From positions 938,937-1,002,936 of the forward strand of contig BFEA01000182.1 of NCBI GenBank assembly GCA_003427395.1: a stretch of DNA of 64,000 nucleotides, written 5' to 3'. Of this stretch, positions 21,014-32,128 are shown piece by piece. This DNA comes from Chara braunii. Its lineage: Eukaryota > Streptophyta > Charophyceae > Charales > Characeae. The notes under the pieces were generated by a model. That model ran no database searches. It was not told the origin of the DNA and saw nothing but the letters and a program-made list of their open reading frames with translations. The translations under genes and the position numbers were made by a program. Every line of letters begins with the position of its first letter. The stretch's first letter is position 1.

Positions 21014-21689
21014 CTAGGGATGCAGACGAGGGGAACGGCGAGGAAGGTTGCCCTTCTGAGCCGCTTCATATCGTAGGACAACTGACTTTGCTATCTTGAG
21101 AAGTTCCCTTCTGTAGAACCATCTGCTCTCAGAAGGAGGCTGGAACGCGAACCTCACAAGATACTGCCGATCGGGGCATGTGCCCCACTCATCCTCAATT
21201 TTGTCCACGTCATATCCCTTGCCAGGGATCGGTGGACCAAACTGAGGGGCCGGTCTGGGAATCCATCAGCTGGAGTGAAGGGAAGCAGCTTAGATGCATG
21301 GAAGACCGGGTAGGTTCGTAGATGCAGCGGGACGTTAATGACATAGGACGGACCGAATGGATCAGCGCCCATTGTATCTAAGACCTGCCATGGACCCAGG
21401 TAACGAGGTAACAGCTTGGGGGAGATATCCTCCTCCCTCGACAGCTCAGAACTGGCTACCGAGACATGATCACCAGTGCGGATGGGGGAAGGCCGCCTGT
21501 GGCGATTAGCTTGTTCAATCATCGCCTTTTGGGCTTTGAACAAGTTCTCCCGTGCTCTTTCCACATCTGTGCAGTAGCGTCTGGTGAACTCTCCAGTGCC
21601 TGGAGTCAGATCACACTTGGCCTTATCGATGATGTCATCGAGAGGTTGTCGTGGTTCACGTCCCCAATGCAACCGGTATGGACTGAACT
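21014..21689 (-). pseudogene. element E integrase C-terminal domain and chromodomain
   Basis: Minus-strand frame 21154-21672 carries the integrase C-terminal part: a helical ARENLFKAQKAMIEQANRHR segment, then GDHVSV, LLPRYLGPWQVLD and a YVINVPLHLRTYPVFHASKL segment typical of chromoviral integrases. A frameshift near 21230 moves to frame 21014-21208, which encodes a chromodomain-like region (DKIEDEWGTCPDRQYLVRF, then SRWFYRRELL). In chromoviruses this domain reads methylated histone tails and guides insertion. A stop (TAG, near 21687) separates this from the catalytic core. Confidence 0.85.
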
Positions 21690-22239
21690 AAGTCGAGGAA
21701 TGGACAAACATGTTATACACAAGCTGTGCTCGAGCCAAGTGAAGATCCCAGTCCTGCTGATCTGGAGAGATGACAGGACGCAGCAATTGGAATAGGACTT
21801 GGTTCATCACTTCAGCCAGACCACTTGCATCAGGATAATGACCAGAAGTCATGTCCAATCGTGAGTGTAGATAGTCCTTACCATAACCTGACGCATGCCA
21901 CGGGGGGTGGTCTTGCCTAAATCTGTGAAGTCTATCGACACAGATTCAGCAGGGCCATCAGGTATGGGTAAGGGTTTGAGCAATCCCAAAGGAGGCCTAC
22001 GCTGGACTTTATTCCTTTGGCAGAGCTCGCAGGTTTCCACATAGTGCAACATATCACTCCGCATCTCCTTCCAGAAGAAGCGCTGCGAAAGGGCTGCATA
22101 TGACTTTAGGAACCCAAAATGTCCACGGGCGTCATGACACTCTGACATCAGTAGTGTCCTGAGCCGCTGGTCCTGGGGAATGCACAAGCGCTCCTCCCCT
22201 CTGTTGTAGGTGTACAACAGATCTGAACTCATAGCATAG
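21690..22239 (-). pseudogene. element E integrase zinc-binding and catalytic region, core deleted
   Basis: The minus-strand frame 21849-22232 contains the HHCC zinc-binding module (ECHDARGHFG, then YVETCELCQRNK) and the first catalytic aspartate in SIDFTDLGKTT. The sequence then jumps, around 21865-21890, to a few unrelated residues and to the third-catalytic-residue region (MTSGHYPDASGLAEVMNQ, in a different frame). The strand pair that normally follows, including the second catalytic Asp (SDRD-type motif), is absent; compare element A at about 37910-38070. The loss amounts to some 50-70 residues and inactivates strand transfer. Confidence 0.85.
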
Positions 22240-22880
22240 CCTGGTTCAGAGTTAGGATCTGCTTACAGATTCCTGACTATGGGTCCAAAAGTCGGGTCCT
22301 GAGGCAGTAGACGAGCAATGGTCTGACGGGTCTCCTCTCCAAAGGAGTGAGTAGAGGAGATAAATTCAAAAGAGTCAGGCCTATGAGAGAGGGCGTCTGC
22401 TACCTTGTTGTAGCAGCCCTTCTTATGTTTCAGTTCAAAGTCAAACATGTCTATGAACTGAATGCACCGTGTCAACTTATCATTTAGCTCTCCCTGGGAC
22501 TTCATCCACTGTAAGGTGGAGTGATCTGAGAAGATCTTGAAGTGTCTTCCCAGGAGAAAGTGCTTCCAATGTTTCAGGGCACAGACAAGAGCATATAGCT
22601 CTTTCTCGTAGGTGGAGTCATGGAGCATAAACTCTACAGGTCGTAGACCATTCCCATCATCCTGCTGAAGAACTGCCCCAATGCCATACTGACTGGCGTC
22701 CGTAGTCAGGATGAATGGCAGAGTGGGGTCAAGCAGCTTCAACACAGGTGCACGAGTCAAGGCCTTCTTGAGTCGTGTGAAGGCCAACTGACAGTGGAGG
22801 GACCAAAGAAAACGAGTGTCTTTCTTTGTTAGGTTGGTCAGGGGTGCAGCCACTGCAGAAAAGTTCCTGACAAACTTTCG
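22240..22880 (-). pseudogene. element E RNase H
   Basis: Open from 22853 to 22263 on the minus strand. Catalytic-site regions are visible: ILTTDASQYGIGAVLQ (first Asp), the EKELYALVCALKHWKHFL helix (Glu), FKIFSDHSTLQWM (Asp) and VADALSHRPD (last Asp region). It would remove the RNA template during reverse transcription. It is cut off from the RT by a TAA stop at 22881-22883 in place of the tyrosine usually found in the SYYR motif. Confidence 0.88.
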
Positions 22881-23640
22881 TTAGTAGGAGGCTAAACCCA
22901 TGAAGGACCTGACATCCCTCACTGTCTGTGGCTGAGGCCACTCCTGAATAGCAGCAATCTTGGCTGCTTCAGGAGCTAGGCCATCTCCAGAGATTACGTG
23001 ACCCAGGTAGATGACAGAGGGAACTCCAAAAGAGGACTTCTCTCTGTTGATCTTGTACTGGTTGTCGCGTAATGACTGAAGGACCAAAGCCAAGTGCTCC
23101 GCATGTTCCCTGGCAGATTTGTTGAATACCAGGATGTCATCCAGGTAGACAACCATAGACTTGTCCAGGTAAGGCCTGAAGATGAGGTGCATCTCTGTCT
23201 GGAAGGTACCTTGGGCGTTGCAAAGTCCTAATGGCATGACCACGAACTCGTAAGTCCCATACCTGGTCTTGAAGGCTGTCTTGTAGACATCCTCCTCAGC
23301 CATCTCAATCTGGTGGTAGCCAGATTTGAGGTCGACTTTGCTGAACACTGCGTGGCCCTGCACCATATCCAGAAGGTCATCGATCCTAGGAAGTGGCTCT
23401 GTACTCTTCCTAGTGATCTTGTTGAGACCCCTGTAGTCAATGCACATTCTGAACTCGCCATTCCCTCTGGGCACAAAGAGAACGGGTGCACCGAATTCAG
23501 AAGTGTTGGGTCTGATCCATCCCTTGCTGGTCAGGGTCTCAAGCTGCTTTCTGAGCTCCTCAAGCTCAGCAGGGGACATCCTGTAGATGCGGCCCTTAGG
23601 AGGGACCGCTACAGGCAGTAGCTCAATCCGATGTTTGGTT
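22881..23640 (-). pseudogene. element E reverse transcriptase
   Basis: Frame 22881-23579 holds the RT fingers and palm: [59 protein letters not shown] and the catalytic VVYLDDILVF (YLDD at 23136-23147), then YLGHVISGDGLAPEAAKI of the thumb. All RT signature motifs are intact. The reading frame ends at the TAA at 22881-22883; the true polyprotein would have continued into RNase H. It copies element RNA into DNA inside the particle. Confidence 0.92.
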
Positions 23641-24260
23641 GGCCGCTTGGGTAACCCAAAGGCTCCTGCATCAGATCAGCATACTTCTCCACCACCTGCT
23701 ATATCTCAGGAGGACAGGAAATAGGGGGAGCGTCAGTCTGCTTGACCAGAGCTATAAACAGACGCTCATGATCGTACTGGCGCGAGAGAGAATAGAACTC
23801 CCTCGCTCTCAGGCAGTAGCAAGAGGTCTTAGGGTGATGATCAGCAGCAATCATGCATGGCTGATACACTCCCTGTCTATTAGGTAGTTCAACCTTTGGG
23901 ATCTGCCAGTCGATCCTTGGGTTGACTGCCTTCAACCACTACATAGAGAACACTAGGTCAAAGGGTAGGTCAGGGAAGATGTAGAAGTTCAGACTATGTC
24001 TGACTTCCCCGACACTGTCGAAGGTCACAGGGATACCCTTTACCTTCTCCCTGATGGTGAGCACTGTGGAGTCGCCTATCCTGACCAGCAAAGGTTGTTG
24101 TAGCTGCTGAACTTTCATCCCCAGATGCAGTTTTTTAACAACACTGGGAGATATAAAGTTCCTGATGGCTCCACAATCCAACAACCTTTTGATCCTGATG
24201 AGATTGATCAGGGCCCGAAGTAAGATGAGATCAGACTTGTGCCTTTTGTCCCTTCAGGTG
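23641..24260 (-). pseudogene. element E aspartic protease and linker
   Basis: The protease active-site loop reads LLDCGAIRNFIS, with DCG (codons at 24171-24178) where the family usually has DSG or DTG, so the catalytic Asp is kept and the next residue is Cys. The flap and second half follow (LVRIGDSTVLTI, LPFDLVFSM). Two TAG stops interrupt the protease-RT linker, at 23939-23941 and 23699-23701; at both, a CAG glutamine codon fits the context, so both can be explained by C-to-T change. The protease would cut the gag-pol polyprotein. Confidence 0.8.
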
Positions 24261-24457
24261 GAAGAAGAAGGCAGCAAGTGATTGAAGCTCATCTTGCCCC
24301 GGGTCCTGATCCGAGTCAGGATCCTCATAACAGAAGGATGCTGCCCGCGCAGTCCCCAAACTCACACAATCAGTCTCAACTGAAACAACTGTAGATTCAC
24401 CTACTTGAGCAGATGAAGGTGCAGCACTGGGGGGAACTGCAGTCCCCAGGGTCTGTT

Positions 24458-26070
24458 TCAGTTTTTTGACTGTCCTGGGCCTGGCATGTAAGGGCAGTCC
24501 TTCAGGAAGTGCTGGCCCTCACACCTCACGCAGACCCCTCTCTCCTTCCTTCTTCTCCACACTCCCTCCTGGACCTTGAGGTCATGCCAGGGGAGAGTGG
24601 AGGGATTGAATGGGTCAGCTGGCATATGGACGTCTTTAGGTAGATTAGGGCGCTGGGAGGAGGAAGGCCGCCGTCCCCTGTCCTTCCCCTTTACACTGGC
24701 TGAGGCTGTGGTGGGAGAAAACTTCTTCTGCTGCTGCAGAACACCCAAAACAGCCTGAGTCAGGGCCGCTGCAACATCTGTTTCAGCAGCGGATTCAGTC
24801 CCAGCTGATGGTGTATCAGCCTGGGAATCTGAATCAGAGGCTGGCGCAGATCCTGCATGGGCAAAGGCTGCCTTTCCCTTTCTACCACCACGAGGGAAGG
24901 CACCTTTCCTCCTGTCAGAGGAGGGGGCCTGAACATGAAGTTTTGCCTCCATGTCCAGGGCCGCGCGGCCAAAGGATCTCCAGTCCTTGTGCCCAGCGCT
25001 GTACAAAGCAACCGAAAACTTCTCAAGGGCTTCCCTACAGAAGTTTGTCAGTAGGTCATCTGCAGACATGACCAACCCAGGTGTGGAAGTTAGTTGGTCG
25101 AATTTTGCAAACAAGGCCTGCACAGAGCCGCTGTAACGCTGTTGTCCCAAGCGAGCAATCCTGTCAACAGCCTTGTGGGCCCGCTCCTTGTCTGCAAAAC
25201 GGTCTTCCAGGGCCTGCAGAAGACTGTCCACTCCCAATCCCAAAGCCCAGTCCTCCATGGATTTCTGCAGACCGTTGGAGGCTCTGGTCCTTGCAGCATT
25301 TCTGAGCAGGGCCCTCCAGCAGTCCCAGAACCGTTGCCACCTTGGTCTGTTCTGGGCATATAAAGCCCCTCAAGTAGGCTTTGGTCCTTGCAGCCCAATC
25401 CCCAACATCAGTCTTGGGGTCATCTCCCCTGAACTTGTTGGGGGTCGGGATCTTGGGACCTCTCTGATCCCCTGCAGCAACATCAACATAGGTGGGTTTG
25501 GCTGTGGACTTTTGGGAAGGAAGTGGTGAAGGGGAAGAATGACGTGATCCAGATGGGGTTGAAGAGGGAGAGGAGGAAGGTTTGGGCTTTGCTGAGAGGA
25601 CAGGAGACGGGAGCGATCAGTTTGGTTGTTGTCAGCTGAGCAGTCAGATCCTGGATTGTTGTCAGGATCTTAGACTGCTGAGCTGCCAGGTCATCCACCT
25701 TGTGCTCCAGACGACCTATACGGTCATCCCAATTAGTGAAATAGGAACTGGTGGTTTTGTGTTTCAGAATGGCCCACTCCGCCAAGTTCCTAGTTACCTG
25801 TGCACAACGTTCATCAGCTACAGCCTTGCCTAGCTGCTCCAACAGATACTCCTGTCGTGAAGCATCTGTTGCAGCCTCTAGCTCGGCTGCCTTCTGTCTC
25901 TCCAACTCATCCAGCAAGGCCTGTTCCTGCTGCAATCTTTCCTGGATCTCCTTCTTCCGTCGCTGAGTAGCAGTCAGAGGGGTAGTAGGAGTGGAGGTAG
26001 AAGGTTGTGCACCTTCCACCTTCATGACCACTTCCACCTGTGGCTGTTGCTGAGCGCCTGGATCAGCCAT
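24458..26070 (-). pseudogene. element E gag (matrix/capsid and zinc knuckle)
   Basis: An ATG at 26070 opens a frame with a Thr/Pro-rich N-terminus and a long coiled-coil region (residues about 35-140, KKEIQERLQQEQALLDELER and following). A frameshift between about 25640 and 25500 leads to the capsid-like part (KIPTPNKFRGDD, WAARTKAYLRGF), and a second near 25310 leads to frame 24458-25258 (SLLQALEDRFADKERAH, then DMEAKLHVQAP). A nucleocapsid zinc knuckle ends it: CVRCEGQHFLKDC, spacing CX2CX3HX4C, one residue shorter than the usual CX2CX4HX4C. It would form the virus-like particle. Confidence 0.88.
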
Positions 26071-27593
26071 TTTCCGCTTTTAAAACGCACAAAAATAATT
26101 CAACAGCAGAGAGAATGCAGTGATGTATAGATCCCTTCAGGCACTTAGAGATCGCTGCCAACTCATACACAGAAGTCAGGTGGGTGAATAGGGACAAACG
26201 GCTTGGGTTGGAACTGTTTCTATGGGGTCAGGGGTCAGATAGACTGTTAGTCCAGCAAAATCAAACACACGATTCCCTTTTACTGACCCTGCACCACACT
26301 GGAGTTAGTAAACACAATCCACTACTCTTCCAGAGAAACACTAGATTTCCAGAGCCCACTAAAAGACGAGTAATCAATGGGAATGATAGATCATGGCAAG
26401 TACATACTAGAAAGGTCAAACAAGCAGAGCGATTCAGTTAGAAACCCTGTATCCTAGCTCAAACTCAATTTTCAGCCCTAATGACTCTGGCGGCCATACC
26501 CTAGGGTATGGCGAAGTACAGTATTCACTGTTTCCAGTGAAATACTAGAAATCCAATCAAGCGATTCTGCAGGAATGACCGTTTTGGAATTGCGATTTAC
26601 TGAGGATTGACAAAATTGAATTCTGACGGACAGAACTGAAGTTATGACTGACCCTAGATAGCACAGGCTATAGATAGACTCAACGCAAAACTGCAATTCA
26701 CAGTATCACTACCTTTCCAGTACCGAATTCACAGTCTTAGCATCCAAAATCAATCGCAATACAGTCAAGCAGTCGCAGAACAATTTTGGAGTGAAAAAGA
26801 GTTACCAGAGGGTTAGAAATGAGCAAAGGAAGATAGGAGAGAGATGGCTATGGTTGTCATGCAGTCTGCGATTTTCACATCCAGTCACTGACATACAGAT
26901 AGACCATAACTACTGACTAATCTAATCCTATCTGAATCGCTATACAGGTAGGTGCATGGAACGGACTCACTTTCAGAGTATACTGCAGAGCTTGGTGAAG
27001 ATCTGGCTATGGCAGACTGAAACCCTCATCTCGCCAATTTCTTCCAGAGCTGCTTCTTCATTGTCCCACGCACAGAACTGCTTCAAACTTGTTGATCCCC
27101 TTCACGATCCTGAAGCGCTGCACCCCTTGATGTTAGATTCACTGAATCTGACCCTGTGGCACCCCAAAACGCCAACTGATAAAATCTCGCCACAGGACCT
27201 GAGATTCGTTGATGCTATAGATAACCCAGTTGGGGTTATTTCCTCCTGAGATTGACACAGACAGTCAATCCAGCGCTGCTCAAGGATGAAGCCGCTCAAC
27301 AATCCCTGAAGTCTCCAGGGGTAATTCGCCACTCAGGGGTACTTTGCTACACTACCCTTAGGATTGGCTATGGCGAATTGACCCTGTTCTCGCCACTTTC
27401 AGACAAGCGCCCTGACAGGCTCAGTGCGCTTGCTCAGTGCAAACACTGAACTCCTGAATCCACCGCTTGAAGTCTTCTTCCCTGCTGACTCAATACTGGG
27501 GAAGATGAATCGCCATGAAACTCGCGCCAGTATATCGCCAGGATGAAGAAGATGGGCTTTGCACTCAACCCTCAGTGCTCCAATTCCAATCTC
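26071..27593 (-). other. element E 5' leader
   Basis: About 1.5 kb of non-coding sequence between PBS and the gag ATG on the minus strand. No conserved frame. It is AT-richer than the coding part. A TCGCCA(A/C)(T/A)TTC-type phrase recurs four or five times (27033, 27370-27400, 27500-27545), but no regular unit. Confidence 0.6.
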
Positions 27594-27605
27594 GCTCCGA
27601 TACCA
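27594..27605 (-). promoter_or_regulatory. element E primer-binding site
   Basis: Reads TGGTATCGGAGC on the minus strand, one base different from the initiator tRNA-Met complement (A to G at position 8). Two bases separate it from the LTR edge at 27608. Element D has the same variant base in its PBS. Confidence 0.85.
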
Positions 27606-27607
27606 AC

Positions 27608-28621
27608 TATTATGAACTTGGTTGTCTGACGATTTTTACCGTCACTCACACACATGCAGTCTCATACATGCCCATACATGCATAAGAGAAGGGGGAGAGG
27701 AGACAGAGTCCAACTGCACACAGATCAGAGTAGATAGCGGAAGCACAACCATGCACAAATGGGGAGAGGACACACAATGTTTCTCACTCTCTTACAAACT
27801 CCCAACAACCAATCACAAGAAGCACCTGCGAGGATAACAATTGGAATACACACTGATGATGAGCCAATTAACAAGAAATTTTACAGAGTTTGTTCCAGTA
27901 TCTCGCCACTCTTAGAACCTCACACTCCACTCTCTACCCTACACCCAGTTAGTAGCACCACACATCAGAATGGCCTCCCAGAGGCCAGCGCCAACCACCC
28001 AGATGAAGAACAGATCCTACGATGAAGTCTTCAGTGCAGCTGAACAACTCTAACGAAGGACCGGCAGCTATGGCTGCCGCCACCCACATAGACTCTGGGA
28101 AGAGTCTCCACACAGCCCAGCCACTCGCAGAAACCCACAGGGGTTGATGCGCAGGGGATGCCCCAGCTATGGCAAGCCCTCAACAGGCTGGCTATGGCTG
28201 CTGTCCACGGTGAGGTCTCAAGGTACCGCCTGCAGACAATCGCCGTTGCAAACCTCCTTGGCTCCAAACGCTGCATCGCAAAAATGAACTGCCAAAAAGT
28301 CCTAAACAGTCCCCCTATCCTACTTGTAGATTCTACACTACTCTAGTCTAGGACCTACCGGTACCGTTTCGGTTAGGGCCTACTCGGCCTCTACGAAACC
28401 GGTCCTACTGCTGCACGTAGGGCTCAGGACCACTTAGGGCCGGTAACCACTCAGCCCCTACTGCTGTTAGTCCCAGCTATTTTTAGAATAGCGGGCAGCC
28501 CTCAATGCAGGCCCAAAAATACAGCAAAATACACAGCATACTATACAACCACAGCAAGCGCACAGCACACTGTACAACCTCGCAAGTCAGTCTCGGCAGT
28601 CGAAATCAGCAAGTCATTGCA
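27608..28621 (-). repeat. element E, right (5') LTR
   Basis: Begins TATTATGAACTTGG (TG of the other copy mutated to TA) and ends AAGTCATTGCA. It differs from the left LTR by scattered substitutions and small indels, for example TTACCGTCAC against TTACTGCCAC. The U3 promoter would lie towards 28621 and transcription would go leftwards. Part of it contains the phrase TACTCGGCCTCTACGAAACC. Confidence 0.92.
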
Positions 28622-28625
28622 CACA

Positions 28626-29159
28626 ACCATCCCAATGAAACTTGGTCGCATGCCAAGACCGGGTGTTTGAGCCTCAACGCGTGCTATAATCAGCCAGATT
28701 GTGCCTGGGTGCATGCAGAAATTAAATGTGCGCGCACATAAAATAAACGGGTGCACGCAGAAAATGAAAGGGCCTACGCATAAGTGACCAGCCAGAATAA
28801 GGGGGAATTACGAAAGTGAGCAGGGAGAGAGAGAAAGAAGAGGGGGAGCGAAGGGAGCAAAGGGAGAGAGAGGTAGGAGAGGAGGCAGGGGAGAGGCAGT
28901 AGGAAGATGGTGGCCCTAGTGAGAACTAGGACTGTCGTGCTTCCCCGAGCAGCCCCACCCCCTTTCCTTACCTCCCTCTTGCTTGCCTTCGTCTTGCTCC
29001 TTCTCCTACTTTCTCCAGCATAGTAGCTCCGGTCCTTCTGCCTTGTCGTTCTGCCAGCGCTTCCGCATTCCTGCAAGTGACGGCTTCTCTCTTGAGTGGC
29101 ACGACCTCTCTTTTATAGTGGAGAGGCCAGGTGGTCGGACCCAAGTGCAACAGTCCTAG
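28626..29159. other. no gene; purine-rich stretch
   Basis: 28800-28910 is GA-rich (GGGAGAGAGAG-type) and could be an expanded purine tract. TTTTATAGTGG at 29111 resembles a TATA box preceding the short-unit array. No coding signal. Confidence 0.35.
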
Positions 29160-29620
29160 GGCTAAAAGTAGCACAGGCCGGTGCTAAAATTAGCACAGGT
29201 TTGCGCTAAAATTAGCGCGGGACTGGGACAGTCCAAACTTTGGGACACGAACATTCAGCCCCGTGCTAAATATAGCACGGGCCTGTGCTAAATATAGTGC
29301 AGGCCTGTGCTAAAACTAGCGTGGGACTGTGCTAAAAATAGTGCAAGACTGGGACAGTCTCGACTTTGGGACACGAACAGTCAGCCCCGTGCTAAAAATA
29401 GTGCGGGCCTGCCCTAAATATAGTGCGGGCCTGCGCTAAAAATAATGCGGGACTGCGCTATAAATAGCGTGAGACTGTGCTAAAAATAATGTGGCCTGCG
29501 CTAAAAATAACACGGGCCTGTGCTAAAAATAACACGGGCCTGTGCTAAAGATAGCGTGGCTTGTGCTAAAAATAGCATGGACCAGTGCTAAAAATAGTGT
29601 CGGGCTTGGACTGGCCTGAC
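29160..29620. repeat. array of short palindromic GTGCTA...TAGCAC units
   Basis: About twenty imperfect units of 21-25 bases of the form GTGCTAAAAATAGCGCGGGCCT follow one another. The core GTGCTA-AATA-TAGCAC is self-complementary. Two longer inserts with GGGACTGGGACAGTC and TTTGGGACACGAAC(A/G)(T/G)TCAGCC occur at about 29221 and 29349, 128 bases apart, giving a higher-order unit. Confidence 0.88.
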
Positions 29621-29959
29621 TTTGGAATACTAAGGGTCAGCCTTGTTTTGAAAATTAAACACACCCCTCTTAATCATAATAAGGGCCCAATCCCGTATTC
29701 CTTTAACCTTTTCGGTCGTGCCCTTCCTAACGCGGTAAGTCTAGTCCCAAGTGGTCTACTCTATTTTTCTCACTAACCCTTGTCCGTTTTCAGTGCCATT
29801 CGGACCGGGCCCTACTAATTTGCCCCTTGCGGACGTGGTGGTTCAGCCCAAAAGTCGTGATTCAGCTTCCATGGGGCTGGACCGTCGTGCCGTCTTGTCC
29901 GCTGACTTGGCCCAAAAGGGACCTACGGTGCAGAGGCTGACTGCAACAAGTCAACTATA
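29621..29959. other. no gene
   Basis: Unrecognised sequence leading into R1. No repeat partner in the window and no convincing frame (the frame 29751-30083 is repeat-derived at its end). Confidence 0.3.
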
Positions 29960-30622
29960 CGTTGACGAGGCGCGCCGGCCTCCGACACCGGTCCCACAGG
30001 GTCCCCATAGGTCCCTTGTTGGCCATGAACAGGCCCCAACCAAGAAAGGTCCCACTTGGACCTACTCTCCATCTCCGTTGTAAAGTGTGCAAAACTTCTC
30101 AACCGAGATCCCCTCAGCAGCAAGTGCTCTAACCAAAGAATAAATGTTTGAATTCCCATCCGGAAAGAGATTGAACTTGATGTCAACAGATTTAAGTCTA
30201 AGGGGCCCTACTTATTTAGGCCCGGTCCCACTGGGTCCCAATAGGTCCCATGCTGGCCATGACCGGGTCCAAACCAAGAAAGGTCCCACTTGGACCTACT
30301 CTCCGTGTCTGCCGTACTGAAAAAACGAAATTTGACTTCGGGGCGAACGTACTAACTACACAAATTTTAACTTCAGAGAGAACCTACTAACTACAATCAT
30401 TCAGGCTGGTTCAGCAATGAAAAGACAAAGCACTATAGAAAGATATGGCACTCAATTCAAGATACGTCATCCATCCACTCATCAGGTGAGAAAGCAGTTT
30501 GCATGCTCATGCACACAATCAAGACCATAGATAAGTAGGAAAGAAATCCAGAATTACCCCCGCAGGACATTACCATGCACACAAACACATGGGCATCCTG
30601 TAGGTGCACGACACTTACCTGA
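29960..30622 (-). repeat. dispersed repeat R1, copy 2, with an internal duplication
   Basis: Reverse-oriented homologue of 9254-9945. The end near 30611-30620 reads TCAGGTAAGTGT on the minus strand, matching the start of copy 1. The GGTCCAAGTGGGACCTTTC block occurs twice (complement at about 30047-30065 and 30275-30293), so this copy carries a partial duplication of about 230 bases. It adjoins the family-B leader at 30630. Confidence 0.7.
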
Positions 30623-30627
30623 GTCGC

Positions 30628-30921
30628 CTACTTGAGGGAAGCCCTAAAGTCGCTAAGTGGCTCCCTTGAGTCCAGATTTCCAGGTGTAAGTGCCTCTCAC
30701 TATCGCCTCTCTCAAATTGTCGCACGAAGTCTTCTTGGAGTGTCTCATCAGCCCAATCTGACACTCAAGCAACCTGGTCAGGTCCAATGTTGACCCAACA
30801 TGACCTAACCAGGTGGGGCCAACTTTCCCTTACCACACTTCCCCACTTCCCACTTCGGACCAGCCCTAACCCTTAGCTTGAGCTTGAGCGCCAAAATCAG
30901 CTCTCGCTAGCAAGTAGAATC
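30628..30921 (-). other. family-B leader (copy B2)
   Basis: Homologous to 63378-63706 in the third family-B copy: shared phrases include CACTCAAGCAACCTGGTC, CCTCTC(T/C)CAA(A/G)TTG and GCCAGCAAGTAGAATCC (here CTAGCAAGTAGAATCC). It lies just inside the PBS. Leader only, no coding. Confidence 0.7.
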
Positions 30922-30934
30922 CGCTTTGATAACA
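30922..30934 (-). promoter_or_regulatory. decayed family-B primer-binding site (B2)
   Basis: Plus strand CCGCTTTGATAACA aligns with CCGGTCTGATACCA at 63705-63718, whose complement TGGTATCAGACC is an initiator tRNA-Met type PBS. Several bases have mutated here, so priming would be impaired. Confidence 0.65.
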
Positions 30935-30935
30935 G

Positions 30936-31110
30936 AGTTACAATCCTGGCCAATTTTGATGTGCAAAATCACGAGAAAGTACAATGTCGTCCGATTGCAA
31001 AAACAAGTGAATGAGGAGAGAGGGAGAGAAGAAGAAGATGTACACCACCAAAAGACCAATGATAATTCCCCCTTCTTCTTGCCAACCAAACTCCTCCTTT
31101 TCTACTCACC
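30936..31110 (-). repeat. family-B LTR (B2), first piece, split by element A
   Basis: AGTTACAATCCTGGCC aligns with the LTR start TGTTACGATCCTGGCC. The piece runs to CTACTCACC at 31110, where element A begins, and resumes at 40173 with TTTTATTCAAACAATAAATAAT. The unbroken equivalent at 6137-7349 reads CACTCCCCTCTTATTCAAAC across the same point. Confidence 0.88.
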
Positions 31111-32125
31111 TGCGAGGGTTTGACCCCTCGACATATGGCCCTGCAACAGGCGCGTGCCCCCCCTAAGTGAAGGCGGGCCCCCTGAATCTGAATGCGCCCT
31201 GAACTTGTCAATATTCGCAAATCCTGGTGGGCGCCAGACAGTTGCCACGCGCTAGTTGGTTACATCCACCCAACACGTGAGAATGGGAAAGATTCGTGAG
31301 CCTTCCAAGCCATTCTCAACGTGGCCAAAGCAGGGGACATCGCACGTTTGTGCCTGGGTGGTTGGACATGCCTAACCAATTTGGTCCCAAACCACTGTCT
31401 GAACGAACCTGGGCGCAAACACTTTGGCCGAGACTCGAGTTGCTGGAAACTCGGTCTCACATAATCGTGGCCAGGCAAAGCGCCAGCCACTTTCCATATA
31501 GGAAAGGGACGGGCGTCGAGGAGGACATTTTCGGGCACTTGCAAGTTTGCGGCAGCGCTGCTCGAGCGTGCGCTCGCGGGCTGCTGTCTGCGCACGGCAA
31601 GGTGTTCGCGCATGTGCGGTCATGTGAGGCAGGGCGCTGCTATGGGCACCGCCATAGCTAAGCTTCCATAGCTGGTTCGGCTTGGGGCACAGCAAAGGGT
31701 AGTGGTGGTGTTCGTGCATGAGGGAGAAGGCGTGGCTAGATAAGACGAGGGAGAGAGACAGAGAGACAGATGAGGATGGTGATGTGGAACACGTACCTGG
31801 TCCTGCCGATTCTCTACAAGGGTCGACATCTTCATGTACTTCGGTTCTGCAGCTAACGTCAACAATTCCATTGTCAATTCGTAGGTTGGTAGTAGTTGCG
31901 TGATAGTAGTCTGGGCGTCGAGCGTCAAGTAGGAGAAGGGCTCTGCATACTTATGTTGGTGATGGCGAGAGTATGCTCTCATTAACACTCTGATTCAGTG
32001 TTTCGATTCTCCGTTGGTGTAATACCGGTGCAATTTTGCTTTCTGTATAGTGTCGAACTTCCTGGCTTTCAATGTGATTTTTCAATAAAGAATCTGTCAT
32101 TTCGTTATTGCTCATTTTCCCTGCA
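31111..32125 (+). repeat. element A 5' LTR
   Basis: Starts TGCGAGGGTTTGACCCC and ends CATTTTCCCTGCA. Contains an imperfect CCCCCC-CTAAGTGAA-GGCGGGC hairpin (31156-31178), a GCCAGACAGTTGCCACG phrase shared with the LTRs of D, F and the solo LTR, a purine tract (31747-31770) and, antisense, CAG|GTACGT (31792-31799). The ends and internal phrases place A, D, F and the solo LTR in one superfamily. Confidence 0.92.
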
Positions 32126-32128
32126 ATT

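Larger units (their letters stand above)
19965..28621 (-). mobile_element. element E: nearly complete Ty3/gypsy chromovirus, minus strand
   Basis: Two direct copies of a 1.0-kb LTR bound an interior that, on the minus strand, contains PBS, leader, gag with zinc knuckle, aspartic protease, RT, RNase H, integrase and a C-terminal chromodomain, the order of Ty3/gypsy chromoviruses. The 4 bases just outside the left LTR (19961-19964) and right LTR (28622-28625) are both CACA, a plausible target-site duplication. Coding regions are broken by two gag frameshifts, stops at 23939-23941 and 23699-23701, a stop at the RT/RNase H border (22881-22883), a stop near 21687 and loss of part of the integrase core. 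It is therefore non-autonomous. LTRs differ at scattered sites and small indels, so insertion is not very recent. Confidence 0.93.

Noticed and set aside
9565-30186. Similar peptides in R1 copies (MESRSK...WLG) suggesting a coding gene
   Set aside because: Similarity is equal at the DNA level across all codon positions, the frames break elsewhere in the repeat, and copy 3 does not keep them.
30605-30625. CAGGTAAGTG...CACCTACAG in R1 as a mini-intron
   Set aside because: The distance is only about 20 bases, too short for any spliceosomal intron.
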